Shown: one piece after another, positions 1 through 21,470 of the stretch
Layout: each line of letters begins with the position of its first letter
Numbering within the stretch: position 1 is the first letter of the stretch
Assembly: GCF_002234675.1 (NCBI RefSeq)
Contig: NC_019866.2
Location: 8,833,261-8,897,260 of the forward strand
DNA length: 64,000 nucleotides
Reading direction: 5' to 3'
DNA from: Oryzias latipes
Taxonomy: Eukaryota; Chordata; Actinopteri; Beloniformes; Adrianichthyidae
Translations under genes and position numbers: made by a program
Notes under the pieces: model-generated
What the model saw: only the letters and a program-made list of their open reading frames with translations
Databases searched by the model: none
Told to the model about the DNA's origin: nothing

Positions 1-144
1 GTTGATTGGGAGGGTTATGGCCCTGCAAATCGTCAATGGGTTCCAGAGAGTCATTTTCCGGCCCAGGACCTGATCAATTGATTCCACCCGGACCACTCTG
101 ACCACCCTCGTATGTCTAGGAGCCAGACTTTGTGAAAGGGGTCA
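1..144 (+). mobile_element. Ty3/gypsy integrase C-terminus with chromodomain (3' end of element G1)
   Basis: The first 81 bases read VDWEGYGPANRQWVPESHF and then a few residues to a stop at 79-81. This is the chromodomain typical of the C-terminus of chromovirus (sushi-type) Ty3/gypsy integrases in fish. Only the last part of the element is in the window; the rest lies upstream. A short purine-rich stretch (gaaaggggtc) lies directly before the LTR, where a polypurine tract for plus-strand priming is expected. The element is the first of three related copies, each placed just upstream of a myosin promoter. Confidence 0.85.
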
Positions 145-402
145 TGTTATAGGTTGCCCCCTAGTGATGCTGTTAGGGCCTATTCTTTTGCTGGTTGGCT
201 GTGGCCTCTCACGAATTGGTCACAGCTGCCTGCAATATCCAGTCTAGCTTCCTTATTTTAAGGACTGTTCATTCTGTGTTTGGTTATGGAGCATCTTTTA
301 TGCTGTCGCTTATGTTTGGCATTTTGAATAAATCTTTGAAACCTTCTGAATGTGTTATAGTCTTCCTGCTCCTGGGTTTATCCTCCCTGACTAACCACAA
401 CA
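145..402 (+). repeat. 3' LTR of Ty3/gypsy element G1
   Basis: The segment starts TGTTATAGGTTGCCCC and ends CTAACCACAACA, so it has the TG...CA ends of an LTR. It lies directly behind the integrase stop and purine tract. The same sequence occurs at 21213-21470 and, truncated, at 59619-59820. The short open frame at 195-413 lies inside it and is not a gene. An AATAAA at about 328 could serve as the LTR polyadenylation signal. Confidence 0.8.
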
Positions 403-1772
403 AATACCCTTAATAAAAAGCAGGAACTGAACATTTTACACAACTGACATTCAACCAAAGTATCATTGATGTAAGGGCAGGCATTTGGTTTTGATTTGTG
501 CTTCAACCCCCAAACTGATGAAGAAAATAAAAAAAACAAAAATTGTGCAAATTTTTTTTTTACTTATGGTGCATTTTTTTCTATTAAAAAAAAGCATTTT
601 AAAGCAGTGTTTGGAAGACAGTTCCAAGGTAATGGAGTAGTTCTGTCATTTTGCCCTTTTGGTCATTTTTAATTGTTATATTCTGTGCTGACATTTCTAC
701 TTAGACCTAGATTAAGAGCACTGAAAATTCAGGATTTCTAACAAATAGAAAGAAAAAATATTTCTGATTTATATTTTAAAATTCAAATTCACATTGCCAG
801 CCTCTGTAAAGTTAGGTAATGGGTTAACAACATTTCTAATTATGTCCTATAAATAAGCAGTTCTCTCTATGACAAACATGACTCAGCTCTCTCTGCTAAA
901 GGTGGATGTATTTCAAGCACAGGAACACCATCATCGTTACCTGAATTATAGTCCACGCTAAACTTGGCAGTCATAGACAATTTATGACCTTTTCCCAGGT
1001 TGACTGCTCATTAGAAATTGTTATCCTGTCAGTATTTTGAAAAAATAACAATTAGACACAGTTTATTACTTTGTTTTTCACTGTCACAAATTATTTTGTC
1101 ATTTTTTTGCTGGGTGTAAAACTGTCAGCTGCCAATTCTGCATTAACCTCATTCCACAGAGACATGTAACACATACAACACATACAAGACCATCAACTGG
1201 AATATTATTTTCGATGTCATGACCTTTATGTCCAGTAACTATAAACCACGGGTATACCAAATCTTCTTTGAATCTGACACTTTAGTTTTTACTGTTGTAT
1301 TAAAAGTGATAGGACATTGAAAAAGATACATAAACATTTTTCCCCAACACGATTCACAAGATAAAGGTACTTCACAAAGGGGGATAATGTGAATCGGAAA
1401 ATAAAATGTGACACTTATCAACAATAATAATAATGGATTTTTATAATAAACAAATAAATAAATCATGATAAACTTTTTTATACTAAGATTGATTAAAATC
1501 ATGGGAGATGTATTATTTTTTTTAACTTCTAAATTATTCAAAAACTGAAATCTAATAATTTGAGTAAATCTGTAAAAAGCTTTGAAAATATTATTATAAT
1601 GTTAATTAAATATTCTTAAAATAAATATGCACTTAGGTGTATTATATTATCTGATGAAACATGAAACCAAAATATTTGTTTATTTTTGACTCCTTTGATA
1701 TCAAGCAGCAAGGTGTCAAGCTTGCATGACCAAATCTAGTGGGGGGCTTTTGCTGATAAAGCAGAGATGCAG
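403..1772 (+). promoter_or_regulatory. Upstream promoter region of myh gene 1
   Basis: This AT-rich region is repeated upstream of all three myosin genes (21471-22851 and 62341-63612). Shared blocks include a MEF2-like CTATAAATAA near 848, a TGACTCAGC AP-1/MAF-like site at 879-887, and a CAGCTG E-box, the usual MyoD/myogenin target, at 1126-1131. A block at 1671-1800, next to the TATA box, is almost unchanged in the three copies and includes a MEF2-like TTATTTTTGA. Myogenic E-box and MEF2 control of fast myosin genes is established in vertebrates; use of these particular sites is inferred. The frame at 1239-1541 on the minus strand is not supported as a gene. Confidence 0.7.
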
Positions 1773-1780
1773 TATATAAG
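1773..1780 (+). promoter_or_regulatory. TATA box of myh gene 1
   Basis: TATATAAG lies about 30 bases upstream of the inferred start of non-coding exon 1. It occurs in the same context in the other two copies (22852 and 63613). Confidence 0.85.
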
Positions 1781-1802
1781 AACGGCAGTCATGGGGCTTG
1801 TG

Positions 1803-2245
1803 CTCTAATTGAAAGGCATTTCAGACAGGTCAGTGCAATAAACTCTCCAGATTTTCAGTGCTTCTATATGGTATGAATGATCTAGTTGTTAATTACAAAA
1901 AAAACTTGTTTTCAAAATAATTTTTTTTATCATTTTGTGTAAATATTGGCATTTATAGGTAAATGTTTTGGTTGTAAATTGTGTTTATTTTGCAGTTTAT
2001 TATTTAAGTAATCATGTCATATGCTGAGAACTTTAGGCAAAAATACAACTTAAAAATTTAAAACTGAACTTTTTCTTACTTTTTTTTGCAGCATTTTGAT
2101 ATACCGGGACTCATCAAACCAAGGATTTCCATCTGCTGAGGTACACTATATCAGACAGAATTTTGTTTTTTTTCCTGCTTTGAATTGTGAAATAGCTCTC
2201 AAAGAATATTTTTCCTAATCTGTAGGCCCCACTAAAAGTGCCATC
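1803..2245 (+). other. 5' untranslated exons 1 and 2 and leader of exon 3, myh gene 1
   Basis: Exon 1 runs from about 1803 (start inferred from the TATA box) to 1870, where a GTATGA donor follows. Exon 2 is 2092-2140 (49 bases), between a TTTTTTTGCAG acceptor and a GTACAC donor. Exon 3 begins at 2226 after TGTAG and has 20 bases of leader before the ATG at 2246. Two non-coding exons before the ATG exon is the usual layout of vertebrate skeletal myosin heavy chain genes. The same exons, with equal exon 2 length, are present in genes 2 and 3. Confidence 0.85.
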
Positions 2246-12986
<10,741 letters not shown>

Positions 12987-13066
12987 GGGAGAAGATTCAG
13001 ATTTAACATTTTAACAGTATTTCTGAAATATGAAACAGCTGTTAAAAAGTTTTTCTATAAAATGTG

Positions 13067-13072
13067 AATAAA
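13067..13072 (+). terminator. Polyadenylation signal of myh gene 1
   Basis: AATAAA lies 81 bases after the stop codon, followed by a T-rich stretch. The mRNA probably ends near 13090. Gene 2 has the same signal in matching context. Confidence 0.9.
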
Positions 13073-13090
13073 GTTTGCATTTTATCATAA

Positions 13091-13737
13091 TCTAAGTTCT
13101 TCTTTTCATTATTTATTTACTAATTAGTCTTAAAAATTTAATTCTGTTTTGTTTTTTTCCATTTTCATCACTAGTTCAAAACCTCAGGATAAACATACAA
13201 AACCTAAAATTTCTATGTATTTACGATCTACACAAACACTTACAATACTTGTAAATCTTAAATTAGAAGACTTTGGAATCTTTTTTAATAATAACAAGCT
13301 GACAGCAGCTATTTCAATTAATTGTTGTGAATTGTCAAACCACTGCCAAGCCACCAACTAAAATAGCTGACAGTGCAAACAAAGACACACACAAACAGGA
13401 AAGGAGTTCAGGCAGCAGCTTTACTGGAGCATTCGGAGTAAACTTGGCTGTTAAGTTTGCCGACACTCTAATAGATAGACACAGACCTGTCATTTGTCAA
13501 AATTTTACAATCCTGGAAAATTGCATGCAGTTTGTAATATTTTAAAATTCGTTTGGATCCGAATAAGAGGACTTTATTTTATTTCTCAAAATATGTCGGC
13601 TGTATTTTAACAGATTACTTGACATTTTTTAAATATGAGTGAAATTAATACATTTTATTCAGTCTGGTACCTGAGGAAGCTAAAAATAACCACTGATAAT
13701 ACGTTTTTTTTGTCTGAGTGTGTGTGTGTGTATGACC
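13091..13737. other. Intergenic AT-rich sequence, no gene seen
   Basis: The first 40 bases still match the DNA after gene 2; similarity is lost near 13130 (34053 in the second unit). The rest is AT-rich with short non-conserved frames and a short GT run near 13718-13733. I see no supported gene. Confidence 0.6.
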
Positions 13738-14860
13738 ATTATGGCTGACAGTGGGTCAGCCACAATGTCCAGCTTCTTCATGGAATATCTGGAGAAGAAC
13801 GCACTAACATCTGCACTTTAGCACTGCCAGCCAAACCAATGGAAACGCTACGTTGATAACGTTCTGGAAAAATCAAAAATGGACACACACAGCAGATCAC
13901 AGACAACTTTAACACCATGGACGACACGGGACAGATCCAATTCACACATGAAGAGGAAAAGGACAACTCCATCAATTTCTTGGATATAAACATCACTCAC
14001 ACAGGAAATAGGGACATAAAAAATCAAAGTATGCAGGAAACCAACTCATACCGACCAATATTTATCATGGATATCAGAACACCCTACCACTCACAAGATA
14101 TCTGTAGTAAGAACCTTATTTGACCACACAGAGGAAATACAAGGAAACAGAGAAGAAAAAATAGACAAAGAAGACAGAAAATAAAGGAATGGTCAGACTA
14201 CCATACATCAGAGGAGTAACAGAATGCATCCAAAGGGCCATGAAAAAACATGACATCAGCACCCCTGTCAAATCGTATAAAATACTCAGGCTACTACTGG
14301 TACAGCCAAAAGACGATTGAACAAAACAATGAATGAAACGTCATCCACGAAATACCATGTCACACCTGCCACACAACATACATCGGAGAAACAGAACGCA
14401 CCTTCATCACAAAAAAAATGAACATCAAAAAGAGTGCAAAAAGGAAACAAAGAAAAGACTAACAAGAGCAAGACGACATCAGGCAGCTCAAGAAAACATG
14501 AAATCAGTCATAACGGACCACTGCAAACAATAAACCACATCATGGACTGGGAAAAGGCCAAAGTCCTCCACACTGATACAACAGATTCCACAGATGGATC
14601 ATGGAGGCGGTGGAGATCCAAAAGCGAGCCCACACACCACGAACCGGGATGAGGGGGCCTTCCTGCTCTCTCAAACATGGAGTAACATCCTCCAGTAGAA
14701 AACGGACATCAAGGGGCGGATTCACCTGTCAAAGTTTGACAGGTGACTCCGCATCGGTCACAATCATCTGCTTTAATATACGTCACATCTCTACCATCTG
14801 ATGACGACTCTGATAAAGACGGAAGACATCAGTCAAAACATGTCAGGTATGTAAAAAAAA
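13738..14860 (+). mobile_element. Penelope-like retroelement relic (reverse transcriptase end plus GIY-YIG endonuclease)
   Basis: Read across several frames, the region has the order of a Penelope-like element C-terminal half. There is an SSFFMEYLEKNAL segment, then QWKRYVDNVLE, the reverse transcriptase catalytic box with the second Asp of YVDD replaced by Asn. IQFTHEEEKDNSINFLDI follows near 13930. A GIY-YIG endonuclease core with IPCHTCHTTYIGETER lies near 14340-14400, and HIMDWEKAKVL and RWIMEAVEIQKR C-terminal motifs lie near 14535-14630. Penelope-like elements pair these two domains. Many frameshifts and stops show the copy is dead; the 5' part is missing. Confidence 0.85.
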
Positions 14861-14978
14861 CACAACTGTGTCTAATAATAGAAAAAAACGAAAAAGCCAG
14901 TAATAATACAGACACTATGAACTTTATTGAACTAACCAAAGGAACAATTCAGAGTCACTATCTAACCTATGTTTTTGG

Positions 14979-15041
14979 ACTTCCAGACTGTGTCTGTTGT
15001 CTTCTGAGTATGCTTTCCAAAATATTTTTTATTAGAAACTA
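14979..15041 (+). pseudogene. Probable relic of myosin exon 17 and its donor intron
   Basis: The stretch beginning 'cttccagactgtgtctg' matches the end of exon 17 in both myh genes (5700-5726 and 26904-26930). The similarity continues through the donor into intron 17 ('tttccaaaatatttttt' against 'cttcccaaaaaatatttt'). The donor is damaged (GAGTATG where the genes have GGGTAAG). By eye about three quarters of positions agree over 60 bases. It lies 1.9 kb after gene 1, between the Penelope relic and LINE debris, and looks like a fragment left by an earlier rearrangement of the cluster. Confidence 0.55.
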
Positions 15042-15990
15042 TTTGTTCATTTCCCCCCAAATTTTTATTTAAGTGAGACAACAACAACAACAAAAAATAC
15101 ACTGGACAAACAGATCTGATAAACAAAGATAACAACCATCACAAACGCAAGAAAAAAGGGGGAAAAGAGGAAAAGTTTCTGTGTGTGTGGGTGTGTATGC
15201 ATGTGCATGTGAGAATAAGACAACAAGAGAGAGAATTCCATTCGATTATATACACACAATCTTGAACCGACAATCATGCATTCTGATAGCTATACAAATC
15301 TAGGGATACATTAATAGAGATTCATATAGATAGAAAGGAAAGTTTAGGATAATAGAAAAGTCAAGCACAAAACCAACAATAGAAACAAAAATCATCTTGT
15401 CATTATTACAAAAAATATCGAGTAGTTACCCCCAACCATCAGATGCCCTATTCAGACCCTTTTCAGATGACATGAATGGGGTACAGTAGAGAGAGTCGGG
15501 GGAGAAACGGGAGAGCAAGGTCAACACACCCAATACCAGAGAGGCTGAGACAGTCCCCCCCCCCCCCCCCCCACTGCTCACCTGGAACCGGCATAGGAAT
15601 GAAAAATGTAAATCAAGTGGTAGCATACAATCCTTACAAGCACAAAGTTAAGAGACAAGCCGTTCCTAAATGAAAGATTGTAGTTCAGTCATACCAGTGG
15701 AAGAAGGTAATAAATTGGCTAAACAAATGTATTCAAGAAACAAGTTTTTACATATGGACAAGTTTGTGGTGTTTTTTGATTTCCAATTCATAAATATAGT
15801 TTTATTTATTTATTTTAAAAAAAAATTTTGCAATGGTTATTGCTACAACAAGAATAAATATATTCTTAGACTGTTCAAGTTTCAATAGTGATAGTTCTAG
15901 GAAAAAGGCCTCAGGGTAAACCAAGGCCAAAATCACAAACAAAACCCCACCTAACTGAAATATGAAACCTAACCTGTAAAAAAAAGAAGG
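15042..15990 (-). mobile_element. Degenerate antisense LINE debris, partly shared with the DNA after gene 2
   Basis: The block 15660-15900 matches 34110-34340 after gene 2, where it leads into a recognisable antisense L1-clade reverse transcriptase. The matching part contains 'ttgtagttcagtcata' and 'tcaagtttcaatagtgatag'. It is therefore probably the 3' untranslated part of the same old L1, reading on the minus strand. 15042-15420 has simple CAA and GT runs and no domain I can identify. 15555-15572 is a pure C run. 15900-15990 has no protein trace. Confidence 0.5.
15555..15572 (+). repeat. Poly(C) tract
   Basis: An uninterrupted run of 18 C residues within LINE debris. Confidence 0.95.
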
Positions 15991-16254
15991 AAAATCACTG
16001 ACAAAACATTAACCTCCCTAGACTAACATAAACAGAATAAAACATACGTGAAAGAAAAGGACAGTTCCCACCATAGCTTCACTTAAACATAACTACAAAC
16101 AAAAGATTACTCAGAGCGGGCCTGAACAAGACAGAAAAAAAAGAAAAAGTCTACTAAACACGGCCACAGCCGTCACACCCACTTACCCAAGATTAAAATT
16201 AAACTTCTTTCCCAAAGAAGCATTTATCCTAGAACGAGCATCTACAGAAAGCGG
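15991..16254. other. Intergenic sequence, nothing identified
   Basis: AC-rich on the plus strand, with no supported frame, repeat or motif. Confidence 0.5.
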
Positions 16255-16475
16255 TTGCTCTCACAGAGCATGCCACACAAAATCAAGACACGCCACATAA
16301 ACTCAGGACGTACAACACAAGATGCGCCACACAAACTTAGAGCGTGCCCCTCAAACTCAGGACGCACGCCCCTCAAGGCATTCGCCCCTCAAGGCACGCG
16401 CCCCTCAAACTCAGTACGTTCCACACAAAACACGCCCCTAAACTCAGGACGCACGCCCCTCTCAATTGGCTGTCC
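16255..16475 (+). repeat. Degenerate GC-rich minisatellite
   Basis: About ten imperfect copies of a unit near 18-22 bases built from 'aaactcaggacg' and 'cacgcccctc' (variants 'gcgccacac', 'gcgtgcccctc'). The 75-codon open frame here only reflects the repeat. It is much richer in GC than its surroundings. Confidence 0.8.
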
Positions 16476-16999
16476 CAAGTAGAGTGAATATACCGGATAC
16501 TGGACAAATCTCTGATTCAAATCCCTTTTTTTGGCATTTTTCATCTTGTGTAGGAAATTCTATGGAGGGTTTTGTAATGTATTAGTTGTAAATTAGTGTT
16601 TTTTGTCATTATATAGATATTTTTATATATTTGAGCCCAGTACTCAGTATTATGAGAAATTAAAAGATCATTTCCCCACTATATTTTAGGAAGTGATGAA
16701 AAGTCATCTGAGAGCACGATTATTTTGTATATTTTAGAGAGAAGTTTCTTTGTTGATGTTTTTTTTTAATCTGTTACTGCAGGCAGAAGAACCTAGATTC
16801 ATTTTAATTGCAGAAATTTTTAGCTTCAATTGAAGATTTAAGTAGTAAATATTCTAAAAAATTCACTGTTCCTGATGTTGTATTCCTGGATAAAATAGGA
16901 AAATGGGATTAGACCACTGGAATTAAAAATATGTTTAAGATATGTAATACCCTTACTGGCCCAGTTGTGTGGATTGTTTCAGGATTTAAGTGGATTGTG
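16476..16999. other. Intergenic sequence, nothing identified
   Basis: AT-rich, with no supported gene or repeat family. Confidence 0.5.
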
Positions 17000-17315
17000 A
17001 ATTTACAATACAATTCAAGTTTATTTATATAACCCAATATTACAACAATAGTTGTCTCAATATAGTTTTTTTTAATTTTATAATGAGTTCATTTTAAATC
17101 TCAAGTAAACATGCGTGATGTAATCCTTGAAAGAGTTATTGTTACTTTTAGAATAGAACAGTCCTACAAGCTGTAAGAATTTACAAGCATCTACTTGCAC
17201 TTTTGATCATTTTAATTTGTTAAATATTTGAACAATAAAGTAACCATAATAAGCAATTGTACATTTCAGTGTCGTGATTGGGGAGCACCGAGGGGCGCAA
17301 CTGGTGTGGCTCGCC
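17000..17315. repeat. Intergenic block duplicated at 56460-56810
   Basis: It begins with a short repeat common in fish DNA ('caagtttatttatata' type) and ends 'gaggggcgcaactggtg'. The whole block recurs at 56460-56810 with few changes, so it belongs to the ancestral tandem unit. No coding frame is seen. Confidence 0.7.
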
Positions 17316-17403
17316 CAGGGCGTCATTTCATCCAGAACCACCACTGGTCATAAAATATGAACCATCTATTGATTTGTCCTCAAACATTGTCTTTCTAATA
17401 AAC

Positions 17404-19330
17404 AGGTAGCATCACAAAAATCAACTTTTGAACCCAGAATTATGTAATTAAAAAAAGAAAAAGACACAGAGATGTTTTCCTCAACAAGTTTTAATCAGTG
17501 AAATAACAAATAAGAATCAGGAATGTGACAGATGTTTTCCACACGTTTTTCCTTCCATTAGACCAGTTACCAAAAAATTCTAAAACTTTGGAGAAATACC
17601 CTAGGATAGTTTCTGAGGAAAAAAGATGAAAATGTCATGAAATATTTTGTTTACAATTTCCCAAACTGCATATTTGACCAAGATCCTTAATTCAAGTTGT
17701 CAGGCAGCCACGGCAGTTTTTCATTTAACATCTATGTAAACTCTTAAAGTTACTACACGTGAGGCAAATATTTTAAACAAGTTTGTGTGTCATGCTGTGT
17801 CACAGTTAACTGAGCACGCCACATTACATCTCCCAAGGTGAAAAACATTTCAGAGCTGTCAGCAGGCAACAATTTTACTACAAGACAAACGGCACCAAAA
17901 AACAACAAAACAATGTAAGGTCACTTAAAGTCTTCAAACACTTACTTTTCAGGCACTAAGGACCTCAAATTCATGAAGTTGTTACAGGACTGCATCTGCT
18001 ATGGAGTAAAAAAAGATGTAGAGTTGTGTTAAAAACTGAGTCAACAAAAATGAGCCAACTACGAGGGCTCACAGACCCCTTTCAAATGCTGTGGGAGATC
18101 ATCCGTCATCATTTTATATCCCTGATACATAAAGCAACACTTGCTGACACTGTCCTACTTTTGATTATGGAGTCTACCCTGCCCCAGTCTGAAAAATGTA
18201 GATGGTCATCCAATAAATTTAACAGGCAGCTGCATAACATGATATCTCCCCCACAGCACTGCTCATTTCTGCTCAGAAGGTTAAGAGGACTGGTGTCCTG
18301 TTTCTGTAAATGCCAGTCAATTCTTCTAGTAAACAACATCACATTACATATAAACATAACGAAAAAAAATTACAAATGTTGTTGCAAAACTAATTTTTAA
18401 AGAAAACAATTGAGAATGTATGATTTTTAGCTCTTTTTTTGACAGACTTTACTATTTCACCTATTATTTTAAAGAGTTTACTTTCATTTTTTACTCTATA
18501 TATCTTAGCTTTGAAGTCAACAAGTATTCAGTTTGGAGGGTAGCCAAATGTGCATATTTTAACATAGACTATTTTAATCATGTATCCAAAAGTTTTTGTA
18601 CTTACACCAAATATACCTCGTGAAAAGATGTTGGGGAGTCATAAAAGCTAATTTTCATATGGTTAATGACATATATATAACTTGCCTCTGGTGGAAGGTT
18701 GGTGCCAGTGTTCGGCAGCAGCAGAGCCACAATCAGTGTGTGAACGTGTGTGAATGGGTGAATGGGACTGTGACTGTAAAGCGCTTTCGGCCTTCGAGAA
18801 AGGTAGAAAAGCCCTATACAATATACAATTATTTGCTGTTTACCATTTACCATTTTACTGAAAACATTGTTTTATTTAAAGGTGTGTTTCATGTCAACTT
18901 TTAAATTCCAGTTATAAAATTATTTAAATCTTAAAAATATCTCAACAATACCTTATATACCTTATCCCTCTGTCCAATATTAACAAGAGTCTAAATATAT
19001 TCTACATTTAAAAGTAATATCTATATTTAATGTGCCATCACAACAATGTCATCGATTACATTGTGCTTTCTTGTCAATAAAATTCTCATCCTGGGTTATA
19101 TATATATATTTTTTTCTTCTCTTGAACAGACATGAGAGAGTAAGAAACGGAATTTCGATTCATTGTATGTGATGCACATGTGAAGAATCGACAATAAAGT
19201 TGACTTTGATTTCAGCATTCTGAAATAAAGGAAGAACAGAATAAAGAGTACAAAGAGATAAGCATCTGTGGCATTAGTTATTATCATAAATTTGCATTTG
19301 AATGATGGCCCCTGTCCTATATTAAGCATC
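17404..19330. repeat. Intergenic block duplicated at 57486-59015
   Basis: This part of the tandem unit is collinear with 57486-59015. Both copies carry an open frame near the middle (18050-18400 and 58150-58450), but differences between copies fall mostly at amino-acid-changing sites, so it is probably not a protein. On the minus strand both copies share a strong acceptor (18001, ctccatagcag), a strong donor (about 17950, AAGTAAGT) and a possible poly(A) signal near 17492. A spliced antisense transcript is possible but unproven. I recognise no gene. Confidence 0.55.
18700..18850 (+). repeat. Short interspersed repeat tail of fish type
   Basis: 'gtgtgtgaatgggtgaatg' followed by 'taaagcgctttcgg' and a 'ctatacaatatacaa' end, then 'ccatttaccatt', is the familiar 3' tail of an abundant fish interspersed repeat. 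A shortened copy of the tail is in the second unit at 58600-58665. Confidence 0.6.
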
Positions 19331-19359
19331 TGTGGCATGAGTTCATTCATCTTTTAATG

Positions 19360-21212
19360 CGTTTGTACCTTTCGGGGTCACTGGACTCCCAAATGCTGCT
19401 GCAATGTTTCAGAGTCTTATCAATGAAGTACTCAAGGATATGATAAACAAATTTGTGTTTGTGTACCTTGATGACATTTTGATATTCTACCCAGATCTCG
19501 ACACCCACGTGCAGCATATCAGAGGCATTTTACACAGCCTTCTCAAGAACCAGCTGTACCACCCAAAAAAAATGCAAGTTCCACACCACTCAGACCAAGT
19601 TTCTTGTCCACGTGATTACCCCTGGGACTATGCAAATGGTCAAGGTTAAAGCCGTTCTCGCATGGCCTGTCCCTTCTGGATGTTAACAGTTAAAGCGCAT
19701 CCTGGGGTTTGCAAATTTCGACAGGCATTTCATGCAAGGCTTTTAGAGACTCACCTTGGCTAAGGTACGTTTTGTCTGGGATGAGGGAGCAAATAAGGCG
19801 TTTACTGAGCTGAAAAGACGTTTTCTCCAAACAGTTCATTGTGGAGGTGGATGCGTCTGAGTCTGGAGTGGGGGCAGTTTTGTGTCAGAGAGCGTCTGAA
19901 AATAAAGTTCATCCTGCAAGATCACTCCTGCTGAGGAAATCCACAACAAAGGTGACTGAGGGCTGCTGGCAGTAAAATTAGCCTTGGAGTAGTGGCGTCA
20001 CTGGTTGGAGGGGGCTGAATAACCATTTCTGATTTGGAATAATCCTTAAAAGCTGGAATACATTCAAACAGCCAAAAGCCTTAACCCACACCAGGCCAGA
20101 TGGGCCCTGTTTTTCGACAGGTTCAATTTCTCCCTCTCCTACTGGCCGGGCAGTAAAGATTTCAAGCCGGGCGCTCTTTCACACCAGTTTCAGTGAGAGG
20201 ACGAATCTGATTCTACTGCAGCTGCCACCATTGTTTTTCCTTATCTTGTGCTGGGAGCTTCTTGATGGGCCTTGGATTGCATGGTCAAAGCTTCTTTTCC
20301 TGATGTAACTACCATTCTTGTAGGATGTCCTTCTGACTGCCTGTTTGTTCCTCCCTCTCTTTGCTGCACTTTTCAAGTGGGGTCACTCTTCTCTGTTAGC
20401 TTGCCAGCCTGGAGTGCCGAGGACTGCGTTGATAGTGGCTCAAACGTTTTGGTAGCCCATCATGTCCTCTGACGTTAGGGCTTTTTTGTCCTCGTGCCCT
20501 GTGTGTCCAAGTGTATTTGTATCCAGAAAGCCACCCGCTGGATACCAACAACCTCTACCTCTTCTCTTCGGACCTTCTCTTCGGTGGAATTCTCTGATGG
20601 AACTCTTTACTGGGTTACCCATCTCAGAAGGTAACACTGTTATCCTATCCATTGTAGATAGGTTTTCCAAACTGGTTGATGCTGTGCCTTTGCATCAGCC
20701 AAGGAGTTGGCTGTTTAAGTCACTAAACATGTGTTTTGTTAACATTGCCTTCCACAAAACATAACTTTGGATCGAGGACTGCATTTTGTTGCCACCTTTT
20801 GGAGAGAATTCTGCAAGCACTTGGTCTTCTCAGCTGCCCTGGGCTGTGTATTCACATTACACCCTCCAAAATTCTTCGTGATATTCCCCTGTTCAAGCAG
20901 CCTACAGTTATCAGGCACCCCTTTTTCCCCACCAGGAACAATCACCTTCTACCTCTGGTCCCGCTGCATTTGTGAGCCATTGTTGGCATACATGGAGCAG
21001 ATATCGACACCAGCTTCTACAAAATCAGGAGAGATTCACTGCAGTGTCATACCGTCATCAGTCAGCTGCTCCTGAATACAGGGTGAAAGACAGAGTGTCT
21101 CTCTCTTCGCCCGATGTGCCGCTGAAAAAGGGGAAGCTGCATCGAACGCTACCGCCGGGACCACTCTGACCAACCTCACATGTCTAGGAGCCAGATTTTG
21201 TTAGAGGGGTCA
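19360..21212 (+). mobile_element. Ty3/gypsy pol fragment G2 (reverse transcriptase to integrase), inactive
   Basis: The fragment starts inside the reverse transcriptase with GLPNAAAMFQSLINEV and the catalytic VYLDDILIFYPD near 19460-19500. RNase H follows (FIVEVDASESGVGAVLCQRA near 19835-19895). The integrase zinc-binding and core region follows (SSDVRAFLSSCPVCPS near 20463, GNTVILSIVDRFSKLVDAV near 20630, DRGLHFVATFWREF near 20770). Reading frames shift several times and stops interrupt, so the copy is dead. Protease and gag are missing. It continues into a 3' LTR at 21213. It matches the longer copy G3 at 59619-62340 and occupies the same place relative to the next myosin promoter. Confidence 0.88.
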
Positions 21213-21470
21213 TGTGATGGGTTGCCCCCTAGTGTTGCTGTTAGGTCCTGTTTCTTTGCTGGTTGGCTGTGGCCTCTCCCGAATTGGTCACAGCTGCCTG
21301 CACTTATCTAATCTAGCTTCCTTATTTGAAGGACTGTTCATTCTGTGTTTGGTTATGGAGCATATTGTATGCTGTCGCCTATGCTTGGCATTTGATTGAA
21401 TCTTTGAAAACATCTGGATGTGTCAGAGTCTTCCTATTCCTGGGTTTATCCTCCCTAGCTAACCACAACA
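21213..21470 (+). repeat. 3' LTR of Ty3/gypsy element G2
   Basis: Starts TGTGATGGGTTGCCCC and ends CTAACCACAACA. Same length (258 bases) and sequence type as the LTR at 145-402, with scattered substitutions. It lies about 1.4 kb upstream of the myh gene 2 start, as in unit 1. Confidence 0.85.

Noticed and set aside
195..413. 72-codon frame near the left end
   Set aside because: Lies wholly inside the gypsy LTR; the related LTRs do not keep the frame.
16255..16475. Possible CRISPR-like repeat array
   Set aside because: Units are irregular, have no unique spacers of constant length, and the DNA is clearly eukaryotic.
16255..16482. 75-codon frame
   Set aside because: Produced by the minisatellite repeat.
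18026..18400. 124-codon frame, with a related 132-codon frame at 58150-58548
   Set aside because: Differences between the two copies mostly change amino acids and the ends do not agree, so similarity reflects duplication rather than protein constraint.
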